NCBI RefSeq assembly: GCF_003665435.1
Contig: NZ_CP023407.1
Location: 4,575,501-4,639,500 of the forward strand
Length of the DNA stretch: 64,000 nucleotides
Source of the DNA: Streptomyces fungicidicus
Lineage (GTDB): Bacteria > Actinomycetota > Actinomycetes > Streptomycetales > Streptomycetaceae
Reading direction: 5' to 3'
Position numbers and translations under genes: made by a program. Below, piece by piece: positions 24,257 through 32,478 of the stretch (positions are counted from its first letter, which is position 1; every line of letters starts with the position of its first letter). The notes beneath the pieces were generated by a model. It searched no databases and was not told the origin of the DNA. It was given only the letters and a program-made list of their open reading frames with translations.

Positions 24257-25030
24257 ATGACCACGAACCAGCACCAGAGTCAGGACACTTCCGCTCCGGC
24301 AGCCGTACGCGTCGCCGTCGTCACCGGCGGATCGCGTGGCATCGGCCGGGCGGTCGCGCGCAAGCTCGCCGAGGACGGCCTGGCCGTCGTCGTGAACTAC
24401 ACCCGTGACGAGGCTTCCGCCGAGGAGACGGTGGCGGCGATCACCGAGGCCGGCGGCCGGGCGGTCGCCGTACGGGCGGACGTGGCGGAGGAGAAGGAGG
24501 TCGCCGGGCTGTTCGACCGGGCGGAGGAGGAGTTCGGCGGCGTCGACGTGGTCGTGAACTCGGCCGGGCGGATGGTCCTGTCGCCCATCGCCGACCTGGA
24601 TCTGGCGGCACTCGACGCCCTGCACCGCACCAACATCCGGGGCACCTTCGTGGTGGCCCAGCAGGCGGCCCGGCGGCTGCGCGCGGGTGGCTCGTTCGTG
24701 GCGTTCTCGTCCTCCGTGGTCGGCACGCAGTTCCCGGCGTACGGGGCGTACGCGGCGAGCAAGGGCGCCGTGGAGGCGATGACGCTCATCCTGGCGCGCG
24801 AGCTGCGCGGACGGGACGTCACGGTGAACACCGTGGCCCCCGGCCCGACGGCCACGGACATGTTCCTCACGGGCAAGACCCCCGAGCAGGTCGACCGGCT
24901 GGCCAAGACGCCGCCGCTGGAGCGACTGGGCACGCCCGACGACATCGCCGCCGTGGTCGCCTTCCTCGGCAGCCCCGCGGGGCGTTGGGTGAACGGCCAG
25001 GTCCTGCGCGCCAACGGCGGCATGGTCTGA
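24257..25030 (+). CDS. short-chain dehydrogenase/reductase
   Basis: This 257-residue classical SDR has the cofactor motif TGGSRGIG (about residues 23-30), the NSAG motif (VVVNSAGRM), and the catalytic Ser in FVAFSSSVVG. The Tyr-x3-Lys pair is in YGAYAASKGAVEAM, followed by the PGPTATDMF segment. It resembles 3-oxoacyl-ACP or glucose dehydrogenase-like SDRs, and the substrate cannot be read from sequence. A tautomerase gene follows 56 nt downstream, in probable operon. It is likely repressed by the divergent MmyB-like regulator through the palindrome at 24204-24224. Confidence 0.9.
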   Translation: MTTNQHQSQDTSAPAAVRVAVVTGGSRGIGRAVARKLAEDGLAVVVNYTRDEASAEETVAAITEAGGRAVAVRADVAEEKEVAGLFDRAEEEFGGVDVVVNSAGRMVLSPIADLDLAALDALHRTNIRGTFVVAQQAARRLRAGGSFVAFSSSVVGTQFPAYGAYAASKGAVEAMTLILARELRGRDVTVNTVAPGPTATDMFLTGKTPEQVDRLAKTPPLERLGTPDDIAAVVAFLGSPAGRWVNGQVLRANGGMV

Positions 25031-25086
25031 CGACGGCGCGACCGCACGACAACGAACCCACCACCACCCCCTGTCAGGAGACACCC

Positions 25087-25296
25087 ATGCCTTTCGCCCA
25101 GTTCAAGGTCCCCGCGGGCACCCTCACCGCCGAGGACAAGAGGAAGCTCGTCGAGCGCACTACCGACCTCTACGCGGAGATCTACGGGGAACGGGCCCGC
25201 CCCACCACCGTCGTCCTCGTCGACGAGGTCCCCGACGGCGGCTGGGGGGTCGCCGGCGACGTCCTCACGGCCGCGATGCTGAACGGCACCGCCTGA
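25087..25296 (+). CDS. 4-oxalocrotonate tautomerase-like protein
   Basis: This small protein has 69 residues. It starts Met-Pro, and after Met removal Pro1 would be the catalytic base of the tautomerase superfamily. The beta-alpha-beta pattern FAQFKVPAGTLTAEDKRKLV, then TTVVLVDEVPDGGWGVAGD, agrees with the family. Arg residues that could bind a carboxylate are present in YGERARPTT. The ATG at 25087 has AGGAG at 25077-25081. It is the second gene of the SDR operon. Together they suggest conversion of a small keto or enol metabolite, or a detoxification step. Confidence 0.85.
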   Translation: MPFAQFKVPAGTLTAEDKRKLVERTTDLYAEIYGERARPTTVVLVDEVPDGGWGVAGDVLTAAMLNGTA

Positions 25297-25333
25297 CCGT
25301 CCCCAAGGCCGCGGACCCAGGTCCGTCACGCCG

Positions 25334-26092
25334 TCACGGCGTGGGGATGCCGGCCGGACGGGCCGGGCGTCCGAAGCGGGCGGGGACGCCCGGTGAGTAC
25401 AGCACGCTCACCGGCTCCCCGGCCGGCGCCGGCAGACCCGCCGCCGTGACCAGGTCCTCCTCGCACTCCACCAGCTCGGCCCGGTGCAGGGGCCAGCGCG
25501 GATGCGCGTTCGGCAGGTACAGCGAGCGCCCGAAGAACGCGCCGTGCATGCCCCAGCGGGCGGTGAGGAAGTGCTCCAGCGCGGTCGGCTCCCCGATCGG
25601 CTCGCCCCGGCGCACGGTGATACGGCCGCCGGCGCCCCGCGGCCCGGGCCAGCGCCGGGAGGCGGTGTACGTCACCGTGTCCCCGCCGGTGTGCTCCACG
25701 CGCATCCGGGACCAGAGGTACGGCATCCGGAACCCGAGGCGCCCGACCGCCACCGGAATCAGCCGGGAGGCGTCCAGGGACAGGAAGACCACCCCGCGCC
25801 GCCCGTGCGCGTCCACCGAGTACAGACGGACGTTGGTCTCCGGGAAGTTCCCGAGATACGGAACGCCCGGCAGCCGCAGCCACCCCACCCGGTGCATCCG
25901 GAACGCGACGAGGCCGACGTACGTGACACCGTCCAGGGTGTCGGGCACCGTGCCCGGCGGCAGCAGACCGGCCACCTCCGCCGGGTCCACCGCCCAGTGC
26001 AGAAACGTCAGGTCCAGCCACGACTGGGTGAGCAGCGGGCGCGCGATCGTCTCCGGCGGGTCCGGCGTGATGGGCTGCGGTGGCGGGGGCAC
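25334..26092 (-). CDS. DUF2071 (YqjF-like) protein
   Basis: The product has about 252 residues. The order of blocks is that of DUF2071 proteins: LLTQSWLDLTFLHWAVDPAEVAGLLPPG-like start, GVTYVGLVAFRMHRVGWLRLPGVPY-like, and FPETNVRLYSVDAHGRRGVVFLSLDA-like. LPYLWSRM-like and TALEHFLTARWGMH-like segments follow. Function is unknown; YqjF in B. subtilis is linked to aromatic compound stress. The GTG at 26092 has no good ribosome site, so the exact N-terminus is uncertain. It is convergent with the SDR-tautomerase operon and divergent from a cupin gene. Confidence 0.8.
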   Translation of the reverse strand: MPPPPQPITPDPPETIARPLLTQSWLDLTFLHWAVDPAEVAGLLPPGTVPDTLDGVTYVGLVAFRMHRVGWLRLPGVPYLGNFPETNVRLYSVDAHGRRGVVFLSLDASRLIPVAVGRLGFRMPYLWSRMRVEHTGGDTVTYTASRRWPGPRGAGGRITVRRGEPIGEPTALEHFLTARWGMHGAFFGRSLYLPNAHPRWPLHRAELVECEEDLVTAAGLPAPAGEPVSVLYSPGVPARFGRPARPAGIPTP

Positions 26093-26212
26093 CGCGCCAG
26101 TATCACGGGGAGCGGAGCCCGCGGTACGGCCGCACGGGTGAACGTGGCGGACGCCACGATGTACCCCACACGGCCCTGGCGGCCGACCGGCCCGCGCGGG
26201 AAGGCTTGAGCC

Positions 26213-26545
26213 ATGCAGAAGCTCTCCCTCGACGCCCTCGCCCGCGAACACCTGGAACGCGCCGCCGCTACGCCCAGCGGCCGCAGCGCCACCACGGTCT
26301 TCGGCGGCCACGAGCACACCCTGCGCCAGACCCTGCTCGCGCTGACCGCGGGCACGAGCCTCGCCGAGCACGACAGTCCCGGCGAGGCGACCCTGCTGGT
26401 GCTGCGCGGCCGAGTCCGCCTCTCCAGCGGCGACACTGAATGGGAGGGCCGCTCCGGCGATCTCCTCGTCATCCCGCCGGCCCGTCACGGCCTCCAGGCG
26501 CTGGAGGACGCGGCGGTGGTCCTTACGGTCGCCAAACGGGCATGA
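26213..26545 (+). CDS. small cupin-domain protein
   Basis: This single-domain cupin has 110 residues. The first cupin motif region is LTAGTSLAEHDSPGEATLLVLRGRVRL (about residues 44-71, with His53 as a possible metal ligand). The second is GDLLVIPPARHGLQALEDAA (about 83-102, with His92). Two histidines and an acidic residue could hold a metal, but the usual HxH pair is not present. The ribosome site is GGGAAGG at 26198-26204. Function unknown; such proteins often buffer or sense small molecules. Confidence 0.8.
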   Translation: MQKLSLDALAREHLERAAATPSGRSATTVFGGHEHTLRQTLLALTAGTSLAEHDSPGEATLLVLRGRVRLSSGDTEWEGRSGDLLVIPPARHGLQALEDAAVVLTVAKRA

Positions 26546-26624
26546 TCGAACGGCCATGTGGCGAAGGGCGTGCGCCGCTCGGGGAGGACCGTTTCGCGCC
26601 CGGGTGCCGGGTGCGCTTCAGGTC

Positions 26625-26852
26625 ATGCCTACCGATCGGCAGGAACACGCGGGATCGCAAGGCCTGATCGAGGTGTTGAAGTTCGCCGACGGCACGGCGG
26701 TAGGACGTTCCGACGGCGCGTTCAACGGCCGCCCGGTTTCGAGCCCCAAGGACCTCCGGATCCTGGAATTGCGCTATCGCATGATCCCGGCGCAGGCTCT
26801 CACGCCGAGGGAGTCGCAGGCCTTCATCGAGCGAACGCTGGGGAGACTATGA
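26625..26852 (+). pseudogene. C-terminal fragment, probably of an XRE/DUF5753-type regulator
   Basis: A 75-residue frame from ATG 26625 encodes segments such as FADGTAVGRSDGAFNGRPVS and MIPAQALTPRESQAFIERTL. I recall similar segments near the end of Streptomyces regulators that precede DUF397 genes, but this assignment is tentative. No helix-turn-helix is found upstream between the cupin stop and here, and no ribosome site precedes the ATG. Its TGA overlaps the ATG of the DUF397 gene, as in intact regulator-DUF397 pairs. I infer a 5' deletion that removed the DNA-binding part. Confidence 0.4.
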
Positions 26853-27037
26853 GCACTGCAGAACTCCACTGGTTCAAGAGCAGCTACAGCGACAGCAGCA
26901 ACGGCAACGACTGCATCGAAGTCGCCCCCACCCTCACCACAGTCCACGTCCGCGACTCGAAGAAGACCTCCGGCCCGCGGCTCGCGCTCACGCGGGAGGC
27001 ATGGGCGGACTTCGTGACCTACGCGTCGCAGAGCTGA
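26849..27037 (+). CDS. DUF397 protein
   Basis: This 62-residue protein has the full DUF397 pattern: WFKSSYSDSSNGNDCIEVA, then VHVRDSKKTSGPRLALTREAW and FV at the end. DUF397 genes in Streptomyces usually sit next to an XRE/DUF5753 regulator and are thought to act as its small partner in BldB-like or toxin-antitoxin-like pairs. Here the regulator appears to be only a fragment, so this copy is probably an orphan. The ribosome site GGGGAGA lies just upstream, and the ATG overlaps the preceding stop. Confidence 0.85.
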   Translation: MSTAELHWFKSSYSDSSNGNDCIEVAPTLTTVHVRDSKKTSGPRLALTREAWADFVTYASQS

Positions 27038-27147
27038 CCCCCACGACGCCCGCACGCCGCCCGGGGCCGAAGCCTCACCTGGGGTGCAGGGCGCCGGCGG
27101 TGGCTCAGTCGGCCTCCTCGATGATGTCGAGCGGCGACAATGATCGT

Positions 27148-28386
27148 ATGAAAGACATCGTGTTCACGCGCGGGGGCTGGATTCCGAGCGTGGTCCGCCA
27201 GGACGGGGAGCTGAGGCTGCTGCTGGGTGCGGGGGCGGATGCCACGCACAGTCCCCGTACGTTCACGTTCCCCGTGCGGGAGGACCATCTCGCGGTGATC
27301 CGGGAGGACCTGGGACGGCATCTGCTGCTGTGGAGTGCGGTGATTCCGCTGTGCGACGCCGCCGGAACCCGGGGACCGCTCGACGAAAGCGCCGCCGTCG
27401 CGCTGCTGGACCCGATCCTTCTCTCGCCCCCGGCGGACGTCGACGCGCTGTTCCGGCGCATCCCGTGGGTCAGGGGCACACTCGTCGCCCACGGGGCCGA
27501 CATCGAGATGCTGGACGGCGGCCGGGTCCACGCGGCGACGCGCACGGCGACGGAGACGCCCGACCGGAAGCGGGCGCAGGACGACGCCGCGCGGCGCCGC
27601 CGTGCGGCGAGGGGCGTCACGCTCTCGCCGCTCGATGCCGCGATCCTGCGGTACACGGGCCAGTACGCACACGGCGCGACGATCCCGAAGCGGCTGCCCG
27701 ACGCCGTCGACCCCGTGCTGCTGCCCGAGGTCATGCGCGTCCTCGCCACCGCCGAACAGGCGTGCGCCGGCCTGAGCATCGGCCGTGATCCGCGACAGGG
27801 CAAGCGCGCCACGGACAAACGGGACTGGAAGCGGATGGAGGCGGCGGTGAGCGGGGCCGTGCGCGGCGTCCACCCCGGCCTCGCGGACGACGCGGTGCGC
27901 ACCGTGAGCTTCCTGATGTGCTCGGAGGCCGCGGACCGCGCCAAGGACACGCTCCTGGACGACGGGAACGCCACCGGTGAGCGGGCGGGAACGGTCCTGT
28001 CGTTCACCGACGACAAGAAGACCGAGAAGACCTGGCGTCCGGGCAGCCGTCTGAGCGCCACCGCCGAGTTCTGGGAGTTCGTCGGCGACCGCTCCGCCAC
28101 GGACAACAAGGTCTTCACCATCGAGGACGAGGAGCGGGGCGAGGGCATCCAGGTGCACTTCTACGCGGACTCGGCGGCCCGGATCACCACGGTGCGGGAG
28201 GGCACGGACGGTTCCGATCCGGAATACCGGGTCGAGTACGCCCTGATCGACGGGATGAGCGGCTACCGCGGCCTGGTGGGTGCCTTCGTCCGAGGTGGCT
28301 GTGCCGCGCTCGACGGCCTCGGCCCGTGGATGTCGGACAACGAGGAGTTCGAACGGGCGCGACAGCGGCGCGACGCCGCCCGGTAG
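27148..28386 (+). CDS. conserved actinobacterial protein of unknown function
   Basis: This soluble protein has about 412 residues. It begins MKDIVFTRGGWIPSVVRQDG. It has an N-terminal beta-rich part, an Arg-rich stretch (about residues 130-152), a helical middle (MRVLATAEQACAGLSIGRDP), and a C-terminal part with EDEERGEGIQVHFYADSAAR and YALIDGMSGYRGLVGAF. It may belong to the DUF6357 group, but I am not certain. No catalytic motif, signal peptide or membrane helix is apparent. In-frame ATGs at 27121 and 27124 are alternatives; none has a strong ribosome site. It is the last gene before the ribosomal supercluster. Confidence 0.7.
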   Translation: MKDIVFTRGGWIPSVVRQDGELRLLLGAGADATHSPRTFTFPVREDHLAVIREDLGRHLLLWSAVIPLCDAAGTRGPLDESAAVALLDPILLSPPADVDALFRRIPWVRGTLVAHGADIEMLDGGRVHAATRTATETPDRKRAQDDAARRRRAARGVTLSPLDAAILRYTGQYAHGATIPKRLPDAVDPVLLPEVMRVLATAEQACAGLSIGRDPRQGKRATDKRDWKRMEAAVSGAVRGVHPGLADDAVRTVSFLMCSEAADRAKDTLLDDGNATGERAGTVLSFTDDKKTEKTWRPGSRLSATAEFWEFVGDRSATDNKVFTIEDEERGEGIQVHFYADSAARITTVREGTDGSDPEYRVEYALIDGMSGYRGLVGAFVRGGCAALDGLGPWMSDNEEFERARQRRDAAR

Positions 28387-28488
28387 CCGGCCGGGGCACG
28401 GGGGCACTGCTTTCGTGCCTTCAGCCGCGTGTTGCGGGCGCTCCGGCGTTTGATCTGCGTCACCCGGGGGGTACTCTCTACCGCCCGA

Positions 28489-28519
28489 TTGGCCAGGGCA
28501 CCGCCCTCTGTGGCAAACT
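28489..28519 (+). promoter_or_regulatory. candidate S10-operon promoter
   Basis: TTGGCC (28489-28494) and CAAACT (28514-28519) have a 19-bp spacer. They lie upstream of a region that looks like a long untranslated leader. The spacing is long and the -10 is imperfect, so this is tentative. Confidence 0.4.
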
Positions 28520-28859
28520 GTCGGAGTTGCTCGGTCGAGCGTTGATGCTGCGCGCCTCCCGCCGGGAGGACCGGAAGCGAGTCCCACAGTACTCGTCGTC
28601 CCAGGTATTACATCGAAAGGTGTAGGGGCGGACGTACGGGAATCTTCCGGGAAGCGTACGCGCGGCGCCGGCCAGGCACCCGGTGGGTGTTTCGCCCCCG
28701 GTCCGCGGTGCTGGTAAGGCCGTGTCAATCCCGCAGGGATGTTCGAACAAGGGACATCTGTGTCAGGTGGAGAGCGACACGCCCGACCGCGTGGGTCGGA
28801 GCGAAAGGGATCCCTGCCGGGTTCCGGAGCGTAAAGAGAGACAGGACTACGAAGTAGCC
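28520..28859 (+). promoter_or_regulatory. long rpsJ (S10 operon) leader with shared hairpin element, copy 2
   Basis: About 340 nt precede rpsJ without a gene. A hairpin CCTCCC (28555-28560) / GGGAGG (28564-28569) lies near the 5' end. At 28775-28801 is the 27-nt element that matches the rpsL leader (9852-9878) at 26 of 27 positions, with stem CCGACC/GGTCGG. In E. coli L4 binds the S10 leader to repress the operon. The elements here look different, so a distinct actinobacterial control is inferred. Confidence 0.55.
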
Positions 28860-29168
28860 ATGGCGGGACAGAAGATCCGCATCCGGCTCAAGGCCTACGA
28901 CCACGAGGTCATCGACTCTTCGGCGAAGAAGATCGTCGAGACGGTGACTCGCACTGGTGCGTCGGTCGCGGGCCCGGTGCCGCTGCCCACTGAGAAGAAC
29001 GTGTACTGCGTCATCAAGTCGCCGCACAAGTACAAGGACTCGCGCGAGCACTTCGAGATGCGCACGCACAAGCGCCTGATCGACATCCTCGACCCGACCC
29101 CCAAGACCGTTGACTCCCTGATGCGACTCGACCTCCCGGCCGGTGTCGACATCGAGATCAAGCTCTGA
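28860..29168 (+). CDS. rpsJ: 30S ribosomal protein S10
   Basis: This 102-residue head protein of the small subunit is also NusE, the transcription antitermination partner of NusB. Motifs are QKIRIRLKAYDHEVIDSSAK, the long loop GPVPLPTEKNVYCVIKSPHK (residues about 40-59), and REHFEMRTHKRLIDILDPTP. It starts at the ATG at 28860; longer upstream frames lie in the leader. It is the first gene of the S10 operon and is 17 nt before rplC. Confidence 0.98.
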   Translation: MAGQKIRIRLKAYDHEVIDSSAKKIVETVTRTGASVAGPVPLPTEKNVYCVIKSPHKYKDSREHFEMRTHKRLIDILDPTPKTVDSLMRLDLPAGVDIEIKL

Positions 29169-29185
29169 GGCCGGTGATCTGAGAG

Positions 29186-29830
29186 ATGACCAAGCAGATC
29201 AAGGGCATCCTGGGCGAGAAGCTCGGCATGACGCAGGTGTGGGACGAGAACAACCGTGTTGTTCCGGTCACCGTCGTCAAGGCCGGCCCCAACGTCGTCA
29301 CCCAGGTCCGTACGAACGACGTCGACGGCTACGAGTCGGTCCAGATCGCCTTCGGCGAGATCGACCCGCGCAAGGTGAACAAGCCCCTCAAGGGCCACTT
29401 CGCCAAGGCCGACGTCACCCCCCGTCGTCACCTCGTCGAGATCCGCACGTCGGACGCCTCCGAGTACACGCTGGGCCAGGAAGTCACCGCCGAGGTCTTC
29501 GAGTCCGGCGTGAAGGTCGACGTCACCGGCAAGAGCAAGGGCAAGGGCTTCGCCGGTGTCATGAAGCGTCACAACTTCAAGGGCCTCGGCGCCGGTCACG
29601 GCACCCAGCGCAAGCACCGCTCGCCGGGCTCCATCGGTGGCTGCGCCACCCCGGGCCGCGTGTTCAAGGGCCTCCGCATGGCGGGTCGCATGGGCAACGA
29701 GCGGGTCACCACCCAGAACCTGACCGTCCACGCCGTTGACGCGGAGAAGGGTCTGCTGCTCATCAAGGGCGCGGTTCCCGGTCCGAACGGCGGCCTCGTC
29801 CTGGTCCGCACCGCGGCCAAGGGGGCCTGA
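29186..29830 (+). CDS. rplC: 50S ribosomal protein L3
   Basis: This 214-residue protein starts 23S rRNA assembly and reaches toward the peptidyl transferase centre. Family motifs are ILGEKLGMTQVWDE at the start, then FKGLGAGHGTQRKHRSPGSI and GRVFKGLRMAGRMGNERVT (about residues 130-175). It is in the S10 operon, 8 nt before rplD. The residues near Asn and Arg of the tiamulin-related loop look normal. Confidence 0.98.
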   Translation: MTKQIKGILGEKLGMTQVWDENNRVVPVTVVKAGPNVVTQVRTNDVDGYESVQIAFGEIDPRKVNKPLKGHFAKADVTPRRHLVEIRTSDASEYTLGQEVTAEVFESGVKVDVTGKSKGKGFAGVMKRHNFKGLGAGHGTQRKHRSPGSIGGCATPGRVFKGLRMAGRMGNERVTTQNLTVHAVDAEKGLLLIKGAVPGPNGGLVLVRTAAKGA

Positions 29831-29838
29831 GGTAACCG

Positions 29839-30498
29839 ATGAGCACTGTTGACATCCTTTCGCCTGCGGGCGAGAAGACCGGTAGCGTCGAGCTCCCCGC
29901 GGAGATCTTCGGCGTGGAGAAGATCAGCATCCCGCTGATCCACCAGGTCGTCGTCGCGCAGAACGCCGCTGCCCGCCAGGGCACGCACAAGACCAAGCGT
30001 CGCGGCGAGGTCCGTGGTGGCGGCAAGAAGCCGTACCGCCAGAAGGGCACCGGCCGCGCCCGTCAGGGCTCGACCCGCGCGCCGCAGTTCGCCGGTGGTG
30101 GCGTCGTGCACGGTCCCGTGCCGCGCGACTACTCGCAGCGCACCCCGAAGAAGATGAAGGCTGCCGCTCTGCGTCACGCCCTCACCGACCGGGCGCGCCA
30201 CAACCGCATTCACGTCGTCTCCGGCGTGATCGAGGGTGAGACGCCTTCCACGAAGGCCGCCAGGACGCTGTTCGGCAAGATCTCGGAGCGCAAGAACCTG
30301 CTCCTGGTCGTCGACCGCGCCGACGAGGCCGCGTGGCTGTCCGCCCGCAACCTGCCCCAGGTCCACATCCTGGAGCCGGGCCAGCTGAACACGTACGACG
30401 TTCTCGTCTCGGACGACGTGGTCTTCACCAAGGCCGCTTTCGAGTCCTTCGTCGCCGGCCCGAACAAGGCCAACGACAACGAAGGGAGCGAGGTCTGA
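29839..30498 (+). CDS. rplD: 50S ribosomal protein L4
   Basis: This 219-residue protein lines the exit tunnel. The extended loop carries KTKRRGEVRGGGKKPYRQKG and TGRARQGSTRAPQFAGGGVV (about residues 50-90), the region where macrolide-resistance changes occur; it looks canonical. The C-terminal globular half ends with an actinobacterial tail (PNKANDNEGSEV). In E. coli L4 also regulates the operon. Its TGA overlaps the ATG of rplW by one base. Confidence 0.98.
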   Translation: MSTVDILSPAGEKTGSVELPAEIFGVEKISIPLIHQVVVAQNAAARQGTHKTKRRGEVRGGGKKPYRQKGTGRARQGSTRAPQFAGGGVVHGPVPRDYSQRTPKKMKAAALRHALTDRARHNRIHVVSGVIEGETPSTKAARTLFGKISERKNLLLVVDRADEAAWLSARNLPQVHILEPGQLNTYDVLVSDDVVFTKAAFESFVAGPNKANDNEGSEV

Positions 30499-30917
30499 TG
30501 GCTGCCCGTCACCCCTCGATCGCCTCGAAGGCCGCCAAGGCGGCCAAGGCTGCGCGCGTCGCCAAGGCGCGTCGTCACGCCGCCGAGGGCAAGAACACCG
30601 TCGTCACCCCGGTCAGCAAGGCCTTCACGGACCCCCGTGACGTCCTGCTGAAGCCGGTCGTGTCGGAGAAGAGCTACGCGCTGATCGACGAGAACAAGTA
30701 CACGTTCATCGTCGCGCCGGGCTCCAACAAGACCCAGATCAAGGAGGCCGTCCAGGCGGTCTTCTCGGTCAAGGTCACCGGGGTCAACACGATCAACCGG
30801 ATCGGCAAGCGCAAGCGCACCCGCACCGGCTTCGGCCAGCGCGCGGCGACCAAGCGCGCGATCGTGACCCTCGCCGAGGGCGACCGTATCGACATCTTCG
30901 GCGGTCCGACCGCGTAA
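30498..30917 (+). CDS. rplW: 50S ribosomal protein L23
   Basis: This 139-residue protein is at the tunnel exit and is the docking site for trigger factor and SRP. The core is DPRDVLLKPVVSEKSYALID, then KTQIKEAVQAVFSVKVTGVN. A Lys/Ala-rich N-terminal extension of about 40 residues (IASKAAKAAKAARVAKARRH) precedes it and is characteristic of streptomycetes. The ATG at 30498 overlaps the rplD stop, so translation is probably coupled. Confidence 0.97.
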   Translation: MAARHPSIASKAAKAAKAARVAKARRHAAEGKNTVVTPVSKAFTDPRDVLLKPVVSEKSYALIDENKYTFIVAPGSNKTQIKEAVQAVFSVKVTGVNTINRIGKRKRTRTGFGQRAATKRAIVTLAEGDRIDIFGGPTA

Positions 30918-30955
30918 GCGGTCAGGATCGTTCGATATCGGACGAGGACTGAGAA

Positions 30956-31792
30956 ATGGGTATCCGCAAGTACAAGCCGACGACTCCGGGCCGTCGTGGC
31001 TCCAGCGTCGCCGACTTCGTCGAGGTCACGCGGTCCACGCCGGAGAAGTCGCTGGTCCGTCCCCTGCACAGCAAGGGCGGCCGTAACAATTCCGGTCGTG
31101 TGACCGTCCGCCACCAGGGTGGTGGCCACAAGCGCGCCTACCGCGTGATCGACTTCCGTCGTCACGACAAGGACGGCGTGCCGGCGAAGGTCGCGCACAT
31201 CGAGTACGACCCCAACCGCACCGCGCGCATCGCGCTGCTGCACTACGCCGACGGCGAGAAGCGCTACATCCTCGCCCCGCGCAACCTGCAGCAGGGCGAC
31301 CGCGTGGAGAACGGTCCCGGGGCCGACATCAAGCCGGGCAACAACCTGGCCCTCCGCAACATCCCGGTCGGTACCACGATCCACGCGATCGAGCTCCGTC
31401 CCGGTGGCGGCGCCAAGTTCGCCCGCTCCGCCGGCGCCTCCGTGCAGCTGCTCGCGAAGGAGGGCTCGATGGCCCACCTCCGCATGCCGTCCGGAGAGAT
31501 CCGCCTGGTCGACCAGCGCTGCCGCGCCACGGTCGGCGAGGTCGGCAACGCCGAGCAGAGCAACATCAACTGGGGCAAGGCCGGCCGTAAGCGGTGGCTG
31601 GGCGTTCGCCCGACCGTCCGTGGTGTGGTCATGAACCCGGTGGACCACCCGCACGGTGGTGGTGAGGGCCGGACCTCCGGTGGTCGTCACCCCGTGTCCC
31701 CGTGGGGCAAGAAGGAAGGCCGTACTCGTTCGCCCAAGAAGGCGTCGAACAAGTACATCGTCCGCCGCCGCAAGACGAACAAGAAGCGCTAA
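30956..31792 (+). CDS. rplB: 50S ribosomal protein L2
   Basis: This 278-residue protein is needed for subunit joining and peptidyl transfer. Motifs are GIRKYKPTTPGRRGSSVADF, the RNA-binding HHQGGGHKRAYRVIDFRR-like segment, and the C-terminal VRGVVMNPVDHPHGGGEG signature, with the conserved His of the peptidyl transferase region. A strong GACGAGGACTGAGA-like purine-rich ribosome region precedes the ATG. It is in the S10 operon between rplW and rpsS. Confidence 0.98.
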   Translation: MGIRKYKPTTPGRRGSSVADFVEVTRSTPEKSLVRPLHSKGGRNNSGRVTVRHQGGGHKRAYRVIDFRRHDKDGVPAKVAHIEYDPNRTARIALLHYADGEKRYILAPRNLQQGDRVENGPGADIKPGNNLALRNIPVGTTIHAIELRPGGGAKFARSAGASVQLLAKEGSMAHLRMPSGEIRLVDQRCRATVGEVGNAEQSNINWGKAGRKRWLGVRPTVRGVVMNPVDHPHGGGEGRTSGGRHPVSPWGKKEGRTRSPKKASNKYIVRRRKTNKKR

Positions 31793-31804
31793 GGACGGGT
31801 TGAG

Positions 31805-32086
31805 ATGCCTCGTAGCTTGAAGAAGGGACCCTTCGTCGACGACCACCTGATCAAGAAGGTGGACGTCCAGAACGAAGCCGGTACCAAGAACGTCATCAAG
31901 ACCTGGTCCCGTCGCTCGATGATCGTCCCGGCGATGCTGGGCCACACGATCGCGGTGCACAACGGCAAGACCCACATCCCGGTGTTTGTCACCGAGTCCA
32001 TGGTCGGCCACAAGCTCGGCGAGTTCTCGCCGACGCGCACCTTCCGGGGTCACGTCAAGGACGACCGGAAGTCGAAGCGCCGCTAA
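31805..32086 (+). CDS. rpsS: 30S ribosomal protein S19
   Basis: This 93-residue head protein contacts the A-site finger. It begins MPRSLKKGPFVDDHLIKKV and has IKTWSRRSMIVPAMLGHTIA and VGHKLGEFSPTRTFRGHVKD. It is 12 nt after rplB and ends 44 nt before rplV. Confidence 0.98.
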   Translation: MPRSLKKGPFVDDHLIKKVDVQNEAGTKNVIKTWSRRSMIVPAMLGHTIAVHNGKTHIPVFVTESMVGHKLGEFSPTRTFRGHVKDDRKSKRR

Positions 32087-32130
32087 CCAGCGGGGTGGAA
32101 TGACCAATGACAGACACTGAAGGGACAACC

Positions 32131-32478
32131 ATGGAAGCCAGGGCCCAGGCGCGGTACATCCGCGTCACGCCCATGAAGGCCCGCCGCGTGGTGGACCTCA
32201 TCCGTGGCATGGACGCCACGGAGGCTCAGGCGGTCCTGCGTTTCGCCCCGCAGGCCGCGAGCGTGCCGGTGGGCAAGGTGCTGGACAGCGCCATTGCCAA
32301 CGCCGCGCACAACTACGACCACACCGACGCCGACAGCCTCTACATCTCCGAGGCCTACGTCGACGAGGGCCCGACCCTGAAGCGGTTCCGTCCGCGCGCC
32401 CAGGGCCGCGCCTACCGGATCCGCAAGCGGACCAGCCACATCACCGTGGTCGTCAGCAGCAAGGAAGGAACCCGGTAA
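32131..32478 (+). CDS. rplV: 50S ribosomal protein L22
   Basis: This 115-residue protein forms part of the exit tunnel. It begins MEARAQARYIRVTPMKARRV. The tunnel loop VDEGPTLKRFRPRAQGRAYR (about residues 77-96) is canonical, without the deletions linked to macrolide resistance. The ATG at 32131 has GAAGGGA at 32119-32125. An in-frame ATG at 32107 lacks a ribosome site and is rejected. Its TAA overlaps the ATG of rpsC by one base. Confidence 0.96.
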   Translation: MEARAQARYIRVTPMKARRVVDLIRGMDATEAQAVLRFAPQAASVPVGKVLDSAIANAAHNYDHTDADSLYISEAYVDEGPTLKRFRPRAQGRAYRIRKRTSHITVVVSSKEGTR

